Positions 47,529-55,433 of a DNA stretch of 64,000 nt are shown here, one piece after another (within the stretch, counting starts at the first letter, position 1; each line of letters starts with the position of its first letter). The translations under genes were made by a program, and so were the position numbers. The notes beneath the pieces are model-generated. The model saw only the letters and a program-made list of their open reading frames with translations, did not search any database and was not told the origin of the DNA. Origin of the DNA: Pseudobdellovibrionaceae bacterium (GTDB taxonomy: Bacteria; Bdellovibrionota; Bdellovibrionia; Bdellovibrionales; Bdellovibrionaceae); contig JAHBUV010000001.1 in assembly GCA_019637915.1 (NCBI GenBank), positions 744,001 to 808,000 on the forward strand, in the 5' to 3' direction.

Positions 47529-48398
47529 TCAGTGGGAGCTCTCCTGGACGATTTCTTCCGCCTGCAGATTCTCCCCTTGGCGATAGCGGTCCACGAGGTT
47601 CATGTCCGTCGTCGGAAAAGAGAACAGCAGGGCGTGAACGCCGGTCTGATCATCCTCCTGGGTCACGGCGATGTAGTGCATGTCCTTCACCTCGTGATCG
47701 GGGAATTCTTTGATGAAACAAACCAGCACGTGGCCGTCGAGATCGTTCTTGCGCCAGATCTCGTCGGCGGCCTCGATGGTTTCCTCGCGCAGATCGCCGT
47801 ACTTGGGGAAATCGCTTTCCGGCACGTCCTTCTCGGAACGCAGCTTCACCATGGACAGGTAAAGGCCGATGGCCAGGGGATCCCCCTCCACCAGCGCGTC
47901 CCCGTCGATGGCGGCGCCCTGCACGCGCTCGTAACGGCGGTCATAAACCAATTCACCGCGTTGAAAGTTCGCGACCATTTCCGCGTCGCGCGTGGGAAAA
48001 TGACTCAGGACGAAGGTCGGCTCCTCGTCGGTTTCCGACAGGTACGCGACGGCGATGTACTGGAAGCCCTCGCATTCGCGGACGAAAATATGCACGGGGA
48101 AATCCGGGAAGCTTTTTTCATCGCGCCACACCTCATCCGGGTCATCCAGGCATTCTTCCAGGTGATTTTCCAGACTGAGCTGCTCCTCGTCGGAGTAGTC
48201 GTCCTCGGCGCGCAGGGATTGGTATTCGTTTTCCAGGCGGTCGATGGACTCCTGGAAATAGGCCGACAATTCGTCCTCGGATTCGAAGATCAATCCCGCG
48301 GATTCGTCGATGACGATGAGCTCGGCGTCGCGATCCGCCGAAGACTTGGTTTTTTTCGCTCGGGATTTGGATTTAGCCATGGATTTATTTTCAATCAT
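47529..48398 (-). CDS. Internally duplicated acidic protein, unknown function
   Basis: About 289 residues. A lysine-rich N-terminus (KSKSRAKKTKSS) precedes an acidic helical region, then two related units. Each has a DE-V/I-WR motif, a YIAV strand and an F-x-FPT-x-D segment ending in a GE pair: PDEVWRDEKSFPDF to SHFPTRDAEMVANFQRGE, and ADEIWRKNDLDGH to SFPTTDMNLVDRYRQGE. The pattern recalls the barnase/EndoU/RelE-fold PBECR domains, but that is only an impression. The start could be 48398 or 48380; no good ribosome site is present at either. Confidence 0.6.
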   Translation of the reverse strand: MIENKSMAKSKSRAKKTKSSADRDAELIVIDESAGLIFESEDELSAYFQESIDRLENEYQSLRAEDDYSDEEQLSLENHLEECLDDPDEVWRDEKSFPDFPVHIFVRECEGFQYIAVAYLSETDEEPTFVLSHFPTRDAEMVANFQRGELVYDRRYERVQGAAIDGDALVEGDPLAIGLYLSMVKLRSEKDVPESDFPKYGDLREETIEAADEIWRKNDLDGHVLVCFIKEFPDHEVKDMHYIAVTQEDDQTGVHALLFSFPTTDMNLVDRYRQGENLQAEEIVQESSH

Positions 48399-48466
48399 GG
48401 AGGCCCGTCCCACAACTGCGAATCATCAACCGTGACGAACTCCGTCAAAGGGCGCCGGGTTTGCTC

Positions 48467-48850
48467 ATGAAACTTGAAAAGGGAGGCGAAATCCCTCAGC
48501 ATCGAAAGAGTGAGAGAGAGCGCAAGGAGGCGGCTTTGTCGATCGAGGAAAAAAATTTGGAACGAATGGAATCGTTGCTCAGTCACTCGGCCCTGGGAGT
48601 GCATGTTCTCTTCGAAAACCGGTCCATCGCGGAAGCCCTCCGCGAAGTCAAAGACGACAAGGACTTTTACGACTTCGACAAAATGAAGAAGGTGCAGGAC
48701 GTGATGACGGAACTCATCGCGAAAAAGACCTACTTCGAGAAAGTGGCTTACCTGCGCTCGCTCGAGAGCGAAGCCTTCCAGATGGTCGTGCGGGCTTATT
48801 TCCACATCGTGGAGAACACCGTCCGCGCCACCCACGAATACCAGCACTGA
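48467..48850 (+). CDS. Small helical protein, unknown function
   Basis: A 127-residue, charged, all-helical cytoplasmic protein with segments such as IEEKNLERMESLLSHSA and YFEKVAYLRSLESEAFQ. No family recognised. The ATG at 48467 lies divergent from the duplicated acidic protein with about 70 bases between the starts. Codon use matches the host, supporting a real gene. Confidence 0.6.
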   Translation: MKLEKGGEIPQHRKSERERKEAALSIEEKNLERMESLLSHSALGVHVLFENRSIAEALREVKDDKDFYDFDKMKKVQDVMTELIAKKTYFEKVAYLRSLESEAFQMVVRAYFHIVENTVRATHEYQH

Positions 48851-48890
48851 TCCAAGGCCTTCCGGGCGGTCCGGCGCTTTTTCCGCTTCA

Positions 48891-48914
48891 TGATCGGCGC
48901 GATCCCGCCGATCA
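48891..48914. other. Perfect hairpin before the small exported protein
   Basis: TGATCGGCG (48891-48899) pairs exactly with CGCCGATCA (48906-48914) around a six-base loop. There is no T-run, and the start codon of the next gene is only eight bases downstream, so it may limit access to its ribosome site rather than end transcription. Confidence 0.45.
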
Positions 48915-48921
48915 GTCCCCC

Positions 48922-49221
48922 ATGAGGAATCGCATCTTCAGCCTGCTCGTCTTTGGTCTGGTGGGGGCTCTGACGCCCGCCGCCCGGGCCGAGTACCGCG
49001 TTTTCGTGCTGAAGATCTCCAAGGCCCCGCCCGCCCCGGGCCAGCCGGCGGAGGAGCGTTTCATCGAAAGCAACCTCGATCCCTGGCAGTACGTGGGCTT
49101 TTATCCCATCCACCCCACCGAGACCGTCACCTACACCGACACCTGGATGTGCCGCGAGCGCACCGGCGGACGGCCCTTTTGTCCAAATCCGCGGGACCCG
49201 GCCTCGGTCCCCGCCCCCTGA
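48922..49221 (+). CDS. Small exported protein, unknown function
   Basis: A 99-residue protein with signal peptide MRNRIFSLLVFGLVGALTPAARA. The mature part has the pattern YRVFVLKI, DPWQYVGFYPIHPTETVTYTDTWMCRERT and two cysteines (MCRER and FCPNP), ending in a proline-rich tail. Not a family I can name. No Shine-Dalgarno is evident; a perfect hairpin lies just upstream of the start. It precedes the coiled-coil gene by 52 bases. Confidence 0.65.
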   Translation: MRNRIFSLLVFGLVGALTPAARAEYRVFVLKISKAPPAPGQPAEERFIESNLDPWQYVGFYPIHPTETVTYTDTWMCRERTGGRPFCPNPRDPASVPAP

Positions 49222-49273
49222 TCTGATATCCTGAAAACCGAAGCGAATCCGCCATCCCAGGGAAGGGAGAGCC

Positions 49274-50551
49274 ATGGCCGATGTTTCATCGCTGCGTCGT
49301 CAGCAACAGGATGATCTGAGCGATCTGCAGGCGGAGTACAACCGCAAGCGCAAGCGCCTGATCAAAGAGCAGGAGTCCGAGCTGAACGACATGCGCGCCA
49401 CGCACAAGGAGCGCCAGGAGGCCGTCAACGAACAGGGCGAGGCCGCCGTCAACCACATCCGCAAAAAGACCGACGACGACATGAACCGCGCCCAGGACCA
49501 GCGCCAGGCCATCCAGAAGCGCTCCCAGGACCAGATCGGAAAAATCGAGGAAGTTTACCGCAAGAAAGTCGCCGGCACCCTGCAGGGCCGCGAAGAGGAC
49601 ATCAAAGAGACCCGCGAAAAAACCCGCGCCAAGACCGAGCAGATCCGCCAGGACAGCGAGGAGAAGATCGCCAGGCTCCGCGAGGACACCACCGACCGCT
49701 ACATCCGCGCCAAGGAGCGCGGCGACGGCGAAGTCCGCCGCACCGAGCGCCAGCACGAGGACAAACTCACCACCCTGCGCCGGCAGGGCGAGATCGCCCA
49801 GAAGCGCGAGCAGGAGCGCGGTTCCCACCAGATGGAAAAACTGCGAAGCGAGAACGAGTCCAACTACGCCCGCACCCACGCCCTGGGCGAACACGCCGTC
49901 GCCGAGGACAAGGCCTCCCACGAGAGCAAACGCCAGAAGCTGACCCAGGAGTACGAGCTGCGCTTTCAGAAGGACCAGAAGGAATGGGCCGACCGCGGCG
50001 AGCGCCTGGACCGGGAGTACTCCGAAAAACTCGGCCGCAACAAGGAGTCCTACGAGAGCCAGCTCAAGGAGCAAAAAAAACGCTTTGACTCCATTTACAG
50101 CAAGAACCAGGAGTCCAACGAGCGCTCCCTGCAGTTGCAGCGCCTGAACGCCGCCAAGGAACTCAACGAACTGAAGAAGGACTTCCTCACCGACGCCAAC
50201 AAGTACTCCGGCAAAGAGACGGACGCCTTCTACAAGGTTCAGGACCGCGGCAGCCGCATGGTGGAAACACCCAATTACTACGTCATCGACGCCTACGCCC
50301 CGGGGCACGAAAAGGACGGCGTGCGCGTGACCGTGGAAAAGAACCGCGCCACCGTGCAGGGGCAACGCTCTTTCCAGGACAAATTCGAGAACGGGGACGG
50401 CAAGAAAGTCTCCACCAGCTCCTACCAGACTTTCCGCGAGGAGTTCCCCTTCGACAAACCGGTGATCACCGAGGGGATGAGCCGGAAACGCGAGGGGGAC
50501 TGGGTCCGCATCGTCGTTCCGAAGCTGTTGGGTTTTTCGAAAAAAGTTTAA
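49274..50551 (+). CDS. Long coiled coil fused to an alpha-crystallin-like (Hsp20) domain
   Basis: A 425-residue cytoplasmic protein. Residues 1 to about 320 are a nearly unbroken, highly charged coiled coil rich in Glu, Lys, Arg and Gln. Residues about 329-418 look like an alpha-crystallin domain: ETPNYYVIDAYAPGHEKDGV, the VRVTVEKNRATVQGQR strand pair, FREEFPFDKPVIT and the final REGDWVRIVVPK, matching the order of strands in small heat-shock proteins (YVIxAxxPG, VxVxxNxxxVxG, FxRxFxLP, GxLxIxIPK). A ribosome site GGGAGAG precedes the ATG. The fusion suggests a chaperone tethered to or organised by a filament-like rod. The domain call is from pattern only. Confidence 0.7.
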   Translation: MADVSSLRRQQQDDLSDLQAEYNRKRKRLIKEQESELNDMRATHKERQEAVNEQGEAAVNHIRKKTDDDMNRAQDQRQAIQKRSQDQIGKIEEVYRKKVAGTLQGREEDIKETREKTRAKTEQIRQDSEEKIARLREDTTDRYIRAKERGDGEVRRTERQHEDKLTTLRRQGEIAQKREQERGSHQMEKLRSENESNYARTHALGEHAVAEDKASHESKRQKLTQEYELRFQKDQKEWADRGERLDREYSEKLGRNKESYESQLKEQKKRFDSIYSKNQESNERSLQLQRLNAAKELNELKKDFLTDANKYSGKETDAFYKVQDRGSRMVETPNYYVIDAYAPGHEKDGVRVTVEKNRATVQGQRSFQDKFENGDGKKVSTSSYQTFREEFPFDKPVITEGMSRKREGDWVRIVVPKLLGFSKKV

Positions 50552-50574
50552 GGAGCTGACCCGGTCGGATCAGC

Positions 50575-50805
50575 TCAGGCCTTCAAAAGGTAACGGGTCT
50601 CGCGCATCAGGAACGACAGACGCCCCTGCAGATCTTCCAGCATTTGCATGTTCGACTCGAGCACGGACATCACGTCCGTTTCAACGACGGGGAAATCGGC
50701 CATCTCGTGATAAGCCCTGTGAGTCATCGGCGCCGACACGGCCCAGTCCGCTTCGGACGCAGAAGATGTCGCGACAGTCAGGTTTTTCTGATCTGCGGTT
50801 CTCAT
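50575..50805 (-). CDS. Small hypothetical protein
   Basis: A 76-residue soluble protein with a helical C-terminal half (MSVLESNMQMLEDLQGRLSF). It is preceded by AAGGAG at good spacing, and so is likely translated. No family recognised. It is convergent with the coiled-coil gene; a GAGCTGA/TCAGCTC hairpin (50553-50576) lies between the two stops and could act as a weak shared terminator. Confidence 0.6.
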   Translation of the reverse strand: MRTADQKNLTVATSSASEADWAVSAPMTHRAYHEMADFPVVETDVMSVLESNMQMLEDLQGRLSFLMRETRYLLKA

Positions 50806-50941
50806 TCTTGTCTTCTCCTTGATTCAATTTAAAAGTCTAGGAACGGAAAAGCCCGCCTCACAACTGAAATCATCTGTCATGAACAATTGACATAACATCC
50901 GCTCCCGTCGTGCCTTCCCTGCCTGACTGACAATCTGTTGA

Positions 50942-51580
50942 CTAATATTCGCATTGCAAGCTGCTCTTGTCCGTTTCCGCCAGTTCCGTGCGATCACTGT
51001 TGCTGGCGAGGTAAGTCGCCATGACGCTCGAATCCCGATCTTTGTGTTTCAAACCAAGCACATGGCCCAGTTCATGGAGAAGCAAAGCTTCAATATTCAC
51101 GCCACCGCCGCTGACGGTCGTGGCGTTGGGATCCTGCCAGTAAAATTGGAAAACCTCGCGCCCGCTGGAGGTCTTGGACGCGTTGACGCGGATGTCTGCT
51201 TCCTGGATCTGATCGCCGACCCAGTGGACCGAGGTCTTGGCTTGTTCCGACAATTTTTCCTGTTCCCAGTTGGAAGAGAAAGAGATCAGATTTTGACGAT
51301 CGCGGCCGGTGGGGGTGCCGGTGGCTTTGGTTTCATCGATGCGGAAGAGGGGCTTTCCGGAGGCCTTGTTCCAGCTGTTGGCGGCGGCCTTGATCGCCTC
51401 CACATATTGATCCGGCACGCTCTCATGGAGCTGCAGCGTGATCGGGATCTGGCCCTTCCAGGAGATGCGCTCCCCGTAGACGTTCTGAACGAAACCGCAA
51501 TCATCCTGCGCTTTGGGGGCACAAGCTTGCAGACTCAACAAAGCGGCACAACCTGCCAACAAACCGAACCATTTCCGCAT
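50942..51580 (-). CDS. Matrixin-type zinc metalloprotease lipoprotein
   Basis: A 212-residue protein with a lipobox-like LSLQAC (acylated cysteine at residue 20). The zinc motif HELGHVLGLKH (H169, H173, H179 with E170) is the metzincin HExxHxxGxxH, and the Met-turn is M187 in SSVMATY. These define a matrixin/M10-like protease. The upstream ATG at 51601 is not preferred, because AGGAGG lies between it and the ATG at 51580 at ideal spacing. Likely an envelope-anchored protease; with the subtilase and S41 protein it adds to the exported protease set. Confidence 0.85.
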   Translation of the reverse strand: MRKWFGLLAGCAALLSLQACAPKAQDDCGFVQNVYGERISWKGQIPITLQLHESVPDQYVEAIKAAANSWNKASGKPLFRIDETKATGTPTGRDRQNLISFSSNWEQEKLSEQAKTSVHWVGDQIQEADIRVNASKTSSGREVFQFYWQDPNATTVSGGGVNIEALLLHELGHVLGLKHKDRDSSVMATYLASNSDRTELAETDKSSLQCEY

Positions 51581-51617
51581 GCGCTTGGCCTCCTGACGCA
51601 TTGCAAAGCAACGCCGG

Positions 51618-51650
51618 GGCCACCTCAGGCCAGACCTGAGGATTGTGGCC
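51618..51650. other. Two-part hairpin upstream of the matrixin gene
   Basis: GGCCAC pairs with GTGGCC, and inside it CCTCAGG pairs with CCTGAGG across a CCAGA loop, with a three- to four-base bulge. It starts 38 bases before the matrixin ATG on the opposite orientation and may be a regulatory structure or operator. Confidence 0.4.
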
Positions 51651-51946
51651 TAAAGTACTGGAATGAAACAGATTCCAGCCTTAGGTCAGAGTCTCCTTTC
51701 AAGACACCTCAGTGGCCAAATCCTACCTGGACGGCTCCCAAGGACCTGGCCAAATGTCCTAACCCCTTTGAAAACCTCAGCTTTGATGGTGTTCAAAAAA
51801 GAGACAGCGCCCGGGGAAAATCGGACCGGAAACGTCACAGGACCTGCCCCTGGTTTCAGGTCATTTTGCCCCCAGTCTGGGGCAGACTCCCCGATTCCTT
51901 CTTGGCACCAGCAAGCTAAGCCGTTGAAATCTCAAAATGAAACACT

Positions 51947-51963
51947 TTGGCAGGGCCCTTGCT
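51947..51963 (+). promoter_or_regulatory. Sigma-54 promoter candidate
   Basis: TTGGCAGGGCCCTTGCT fits the -24/-12 consensus (TGGCAC-N5-TTGCW) with one mismatch and the exact 12-base spacing between the GG and GC pairs. Transcription would start near 51975, about 230 bases before the lipoprotein-MFS operon, leaving a long structured leader. Confidence 0.55.
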
Positions 51964-52202
51964 ATAAGACCAGTCAAGACAACCCGCCGAGGACCCGGCC
52001 ACTTCCGTGGCGACCGCTAAGGGCCTCATCGAACCCTTCCAACTGATCTTTCGGGACGGGAGCTGACACCACAGCTCCTTCTTCCCGCTCGCCTGCCCTG
52101 TGACGGCAAAGCCACACCTCTAACTCCTGGCGGCACCACAGTCGCTTTTCCCCAGACCCTTCAGTAAGCTCCGTGGAAGCAAACCCAAAGGAGGTTTCTT
52201 CC

Positions 52203-52766
52203 ATGAAAAAGATTTTGGTTTTTGTCCTGTCGGCCGCGGCCCTGACGAGCTGCAAATCGAACCCCCACAAAGCGGAGGAGATCGACACCAAGATCGAAAG
52301 CTCCGACATGGTCACCGGCGACACCTCGGTCGGCGTCAAAGACGGCAATATGATCGTGCAGAAAAAAGTCCGGATGAACGAGGAGCTGCGCCGCCTGCAA
52401 TATGAAGTCTATGAACTGGAAGACCGCGTGTTCGGCAACCGCAAGTACGGCTCCCTCGGCCTGTACGGCGTGCTGCGCGACTGCCGCCTGCGGATGTCCG
52501 ACCCGAAAAACGGCGGCGACGGCAAACTGAAATGGACCGAGCCCATGGACCGCGTCACCGACAAAGAGGATGAATTCAAAATCGGCGTCGAGGACAACGC
52601 GAAGCTCGTCGGCGTTTCGGAGGAGTTCCTGAAAGACCGCCTCGACCGCTTCAAAGGCTACAAGTCCCTGCTGCACAAACGCCAGGACGAGTACGAGGAG
52701 AAAGTCAGCATCTGCAAAGCCGAACTGCGCGCCCAAAAAGCCTCGAACGGCACCGTGAACGAATGA
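52203..52766 (+). CDS. Small predicted lipoprotein
   Basis: A 187-residue lipoprotein. MKKILVFVLSAAALTSCKS gives a lipobox ending LTSC with acylation at residue 17. The mature part is charged and helical, with coiled-coil character (NEELRRLQYEVYELEDRV) and the segment GVLRDCRLRMSDP. Family unknown. AAGGAGG precedes the ATG. The stop overlaps the MFS gene start by four bases (ATGA), so the two are coupled, possibly under the sigma-54 promoter upstream. Confidence 0.75.
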   Translation: MKKILVFVLSAAALTSCKSNPHKAEEIDTKIESSDMVTGDTSVGVKDGNMIVQKKVRMNEELRRLQYEVYELEDRVFGNRKYGSLGLYGVLRDCRLRMSDPKNGGDGKLKWTEPMDRVTDKEDEFKIGVEDNAKLVGVSEEFLKDRLDRFKGYKSLLHKRQDEYEEKVSICKAELRAQKASNGTVNE

Positions 52767-53983
52767 GCCTGCTGAAGGATCTGCGGTCCGTCCTGAACGT
52801 CACGGTCCTGGTCGCGGGTCTCGGTTATTTCGTCGACCTCTTCGATATCACCCTGTTCGGCGTGCTGCGCGTGGCCTCGCTGCGGGATCTCGGCCTCACC
52901 GATCCCGGCGAGATCCTGCGCTCCGGACTCTTGATCTACAACGCGCAGATGGCCGGTTTGATGATCGGCGGGCTCGCCTGGGGCGTGCTCGCGGACCGCC
53001 GCGGCCGCTTGTCCGTCCTGTTCGGTTCGATCTTCCTGTATTCCCTGGCCAACATCGCCAACGCCTTCGTGACCGATGTGCCGCAGTACGCGCTATGCCG
53101 CTTTCTGGGCGGCCTGGGACTGGCCGGCGAACTGGGCGCCGCCGTCACCCTGGTGGCGGAATCCCTGCCCCGGGACAAACGCGGTTTGGGAACGACCCTG
53201 GTCGCCTTCCTCGGCATGATGGGCATCCTCGCCGCCGCCGTGATCGGCCAGTGGCTGCCCTGGAAAGCCTGCTACATCCTGGGCGGGGTCATGGGCCTCT
53301 CCCTGCTGGCGTTGCGCTTTCAAGTGGCGGAATCGGCCTTGTTTCAAAAACATTCCCCCGCCGCCCGCGCCAATCCCTGGCTCCTGTTGCGGCGGGGGCG
53401 CTTCGGCAGGTACCTGCGCTGCATTCTGATCGGCATGCCGATCTACTTCACGACCGGCGTGCTGTTCATTTTCGCGCCAGAGCTGACGGCGGGCCTGAAT
53501 GTGCGGGGCGAGGTCAGCGCCGGCAATGCCCTGCTCTTCGGCTCGGCCGGCCTGACCCTCGGCGATCTGCTGGCGGGCCTCGTGAGTCAGCGCTTGCGCA
53601 GCCGGAAAAAGGCCGTGGCGATTTTCCTGCTCACGGGATTTTTCCTGACCGCAGTCTACGCCCTGTGGCCGGGGATGACCAGCGCCATGGTCTACGGCTT
53701 GAGTTTTTTGATCGGAGTCTGCGTCGGCTACTGGGCCGTGCTGGTCACCATGGCGGCCGAGCAGTTCGGCACCAACGTGCGCGGCACCGTCGCCACCACC
53801 GTGCCGAACTTCGTGCGCGGCACGGGCGTGATCGCCGCGAGCCTCTTCGCCTTCCTGAAGGAATCGATGACGGCCGCGACGGCGGCCTTGAGCGTCGCCG
53901 GCCTGTGCTTCGGCCTCGCCCTGTGGGCGCTGTGGCGGATGGATGAAACCTTCCACCGCGACCTGGATTTCGAGGAGAACTAG
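52763..53983 (+). CDS. Major facilitator superfamily transporter
   Basis: A 406-residue transporter with about twelve membrane helices. The signature loop between helices 2 and 3 is GVLADRRGRLSVL; a second copy, LVSQRLRSRKKAV, is in the C-terminal half. FVDLFDITLFGVLR at helix 1 and CRFLGGLGLAGELGAA resemble the sugar/metabolite-proton symporter group that includes niacin- and aromatic-acid carriers. The substrate is unknown. It overlaps the lipoprotein start and meets hslO end to end with a four-base overlap. Confidence 0.85.
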   Translation: MSLLKDLRSVLNVTVLVAGLGYFVDLFDITLFGVLRVASLRDLGLTDPGEILRSGLLIYNAQMAGLMIGGLAWGVLADRRGRLSVLFGSIFLYSLANIANAFVTDVPQYALCRFLGGLGLAGELGAAVTLVAESLPRDKRGLGTTLVAFLGMMGILAAAVIGQWLPWKACYILGGVMGLSLLALRFQVAESALFQKHSPAARANPWLLLRRGRFGRYLRCILIGMPIYFTTGVLFIFAPELTAGLNVRGEVSAGNALLFGSAGLTLGDLLAGLVSQRLRSRKKAVAIFLLTGFFLTAVYALWPGMTSAMVYGLSFLIGVCVGYWAVLVTMAAEQFGTNVRGTVATTVPNFVRGTGVIAASLFAFLKESMTAATAALSVAGLCFGLALWALWRMDETFHRDLDFEEN

Positions 53984-54885
53984 TTCAGCGAATCCCGGTA
54001 GAGGCGGTTTTTGATCTCTTCGATCTCCGCCACGGGAATTTTATAGGGTTTGCCGCACATCTGGCAGGTGACGTCGGCCTCTTCGTTTTTGTTCACCATG
54101 TCCTGCAGCTCTTCGACGCCGAAGGTTTCAAGGGCGCGCAGCACCCGGGCCTTGTCGCAGGGGCAGGCGTATTGCACTTCGAAATCATGCTCGATCTCGG
54201 TGAAGGGGATGCCGTCCAGATACGGTTTCACCAGCTCTTGCGGCGAAACGCCGTCGAGAATGGACTTCGACACGCCCGTGTCGAGTTTCGCCGCGTTGGC
54301 CTGGATCTTCTCGACGATGGCGTCCTCCACGCCGGGCATGATCTCGATGAGCAAACCGCCCGCCGCCCGCACCTGGCCGAAGGAGTCGAGGTACACACCG
54401 AGGGAGATCACGCTGCGGATCTGCTGGGATTGATGCAGGTAATGGGCGATGTCGTCGCCGATCTCGCCGTTCACCAGATGCACCATGCCCTGATAGGGCT
54501 GCTTCTGGAACGGCTGATGGCGGGTCACCGTCAGGGTGCCCATGCCGATGGATTCCTGCAGGCTCAATTTGTCGCCGTACTCCGCGGGCTCGTAGTGGGC
54601 GTTGGGCGTGTAGCCCCGCACCTGGCCCTCGAAGTGGGCTTCCGCGTAGACGGCGCTCAAAGGGCCGTAACCGCGCACGTAGAGACCGACCTGCTGCCCC
54701 TCTTTGAGCTGGCTCGCCATGAGCAAGGCCCCGACCATGGCCCGTCCCACCGCCACCGTCGGCAAGGGATACAGCGTCTGGATCCGCTGCATCTCTTTCA
54801 CCACATCGGTGGCGTTCACCGCCGCGGCCCGGACGGTGAAATCATTGGATACAAAACGATGGACGCGGTTTTTCGTCTCTGACAT
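53980..54885 (-). CDS. hslO: Redox-regulated chaperone Hsp33
   Basis: A 301-residue holdase that is activated by oxidation. The C-terminal zinc-binding redox switch is CPCDKARVL (CxC) with TCQMCGKPY (CxxC). The core has FVSNDFTVRAAAVNATDVV, VGRAMVGALLMASQLK, and LLIEIMPGVED. Length is normal. There is no clear ribosome site before the ATG at 54885. It joins DnaK, DnaJ, ClpA, HtpX and the alpha-crystallin-like protein as stress proteins in the window. Confidence 0.95.
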   Translation of the reverse strand: MSETKNRVHRFVSNDFTVRAAAVNATDVVKEMQRIQTLYPLPTVAVGRAMVGALLMASQLKEGQQVGLYVRGYGPLSAVYAEAHFEGQVRGYTPNAHYEPAEYGDKLSLQESIGMGTLTVTRHQPFQKQPYQGMVHLVNGEIGDDIAHYLHQSQQIRSVISLGVYLDSFGQVRAAGGLLIEIMPGVEDAIVEKIQANAAKLDTGVSKSILDGVSPQELVKPYLDGIPFTEIEHDFEVQYACPCDKARVLRALETFGVEELQDMVNKNEEADVTCQMCGKPYKIPVAEIEEIKNRLYRDSLN

Positions 54886-54944
54886 GAAGATTTAAAAACT
54901 AGCAAAGCCTTGCCGGCCCACACAAGGTTTTTTACGATCAGCTC

Positions 54945-55433
54945 ATGGACCTCATTTTGCTTCGTCACGCGGAAAAGACCCTGAGCCCCGATCGCAATCC
55001 CGGTCTGACGACCCGGGGGCGCGAGCAGGCCATCGCTCTGATCAGTGAAATGCAGAAAAAACGCTGGCCGAAGCCGCAGCGGCTCTATGCCTCGCCGAAA
55101 GCGCGCACGCAGCAGACCCTGCAGCCCCTGTCGGACAAATTGGGACTCAAGGTGGAGATCCTCGAGGATCTGGATGAAAGGCGTTTTGACGAATCCGCCT
55201 CGCACTTCCGCGCCCGCATCGCCCGCACTATTGAAGCCTTGAGTCATTCGGAGCTGGGCACGGGGTGCGTGCTCTTGTGCTCGCACCTGGACTGGATCGA
55301 GGAATTCCGCGGCGTCATCGATTCGGAACAGAATCTGCTGGCCCCGCCCTACGATCAATGGTCCACCGCCCAGTACATGATTTTGCACGGTGATGATCTG
55401 TGGAAGGTGACGGCCTTCGGGAGGGCGCTATGA
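54945..55433 (+). CDS. SixA-like histidine phosphatase
   Basis: A 162-residue phosphatase of the histidine phosphatase superfamily. The active-site RHG-type motif is LILLRHAEKTLSPD at the N-terminus; further signature residues are YASPKARTQQTL and the second histidine in LLCSHLDWIEE. SixA in E. coli dephosphorylates histidines of phosphorelay or PTS-related proteins (NPr), which is interesting beside the PTS genes, but the target here is not known. It overlaps the next gene by four bases. Confidence 0.82.
   Translation: MDLILLRHAEKTLSPDRNPGLTTRGREQAIALISEMQKKRWPKPQRLYASPKARTQQTLQPLSDKLGLKVEILEDLDERRFDESASHFRARIARTIEALSHSELGTGCVLLCSHLDWIEEFRGVIDSEQNLLAPPYDQWSTAQYMILHGDDLWKVTAFGRAL

Larger units (their letters stand above)
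51581..52202. ncRNA. 620-base gene-free region rich in hairpins, possible structured RNA
   Basis: No convincing coding frame. Several stems occur in a row: GGCCAC/GTGGCC enclosing CCTCAGG/CCTGAGG (51618-51650), CTGGAAT/ATTCCAG, GACCTG/CAGGTC and TGCCCC/GGGGCA. The segment GGCCAAAT occurs twice within 40 bases. A sigma-54 promoter match at 51947-51963 would start a transcript of about 230 bases running into the lipoprotein gene. Whether this is a small RNA, a long leader or unrelated repeats cannot be decided from sequence alone. Confidence 0.35.

Noticed and set aside
51925-51941. Second TTGGCAC near the sigma-54 candidate
   Set aside because: The matching GC pair is one base short of the required spacing.
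51663-52348. Open frames on both strands in the hairpin-rich gap
   Set aside because: No ribosome sites, odd composition, and they run through hairpins and, on the minus strand, into the lipoprotein gene start.
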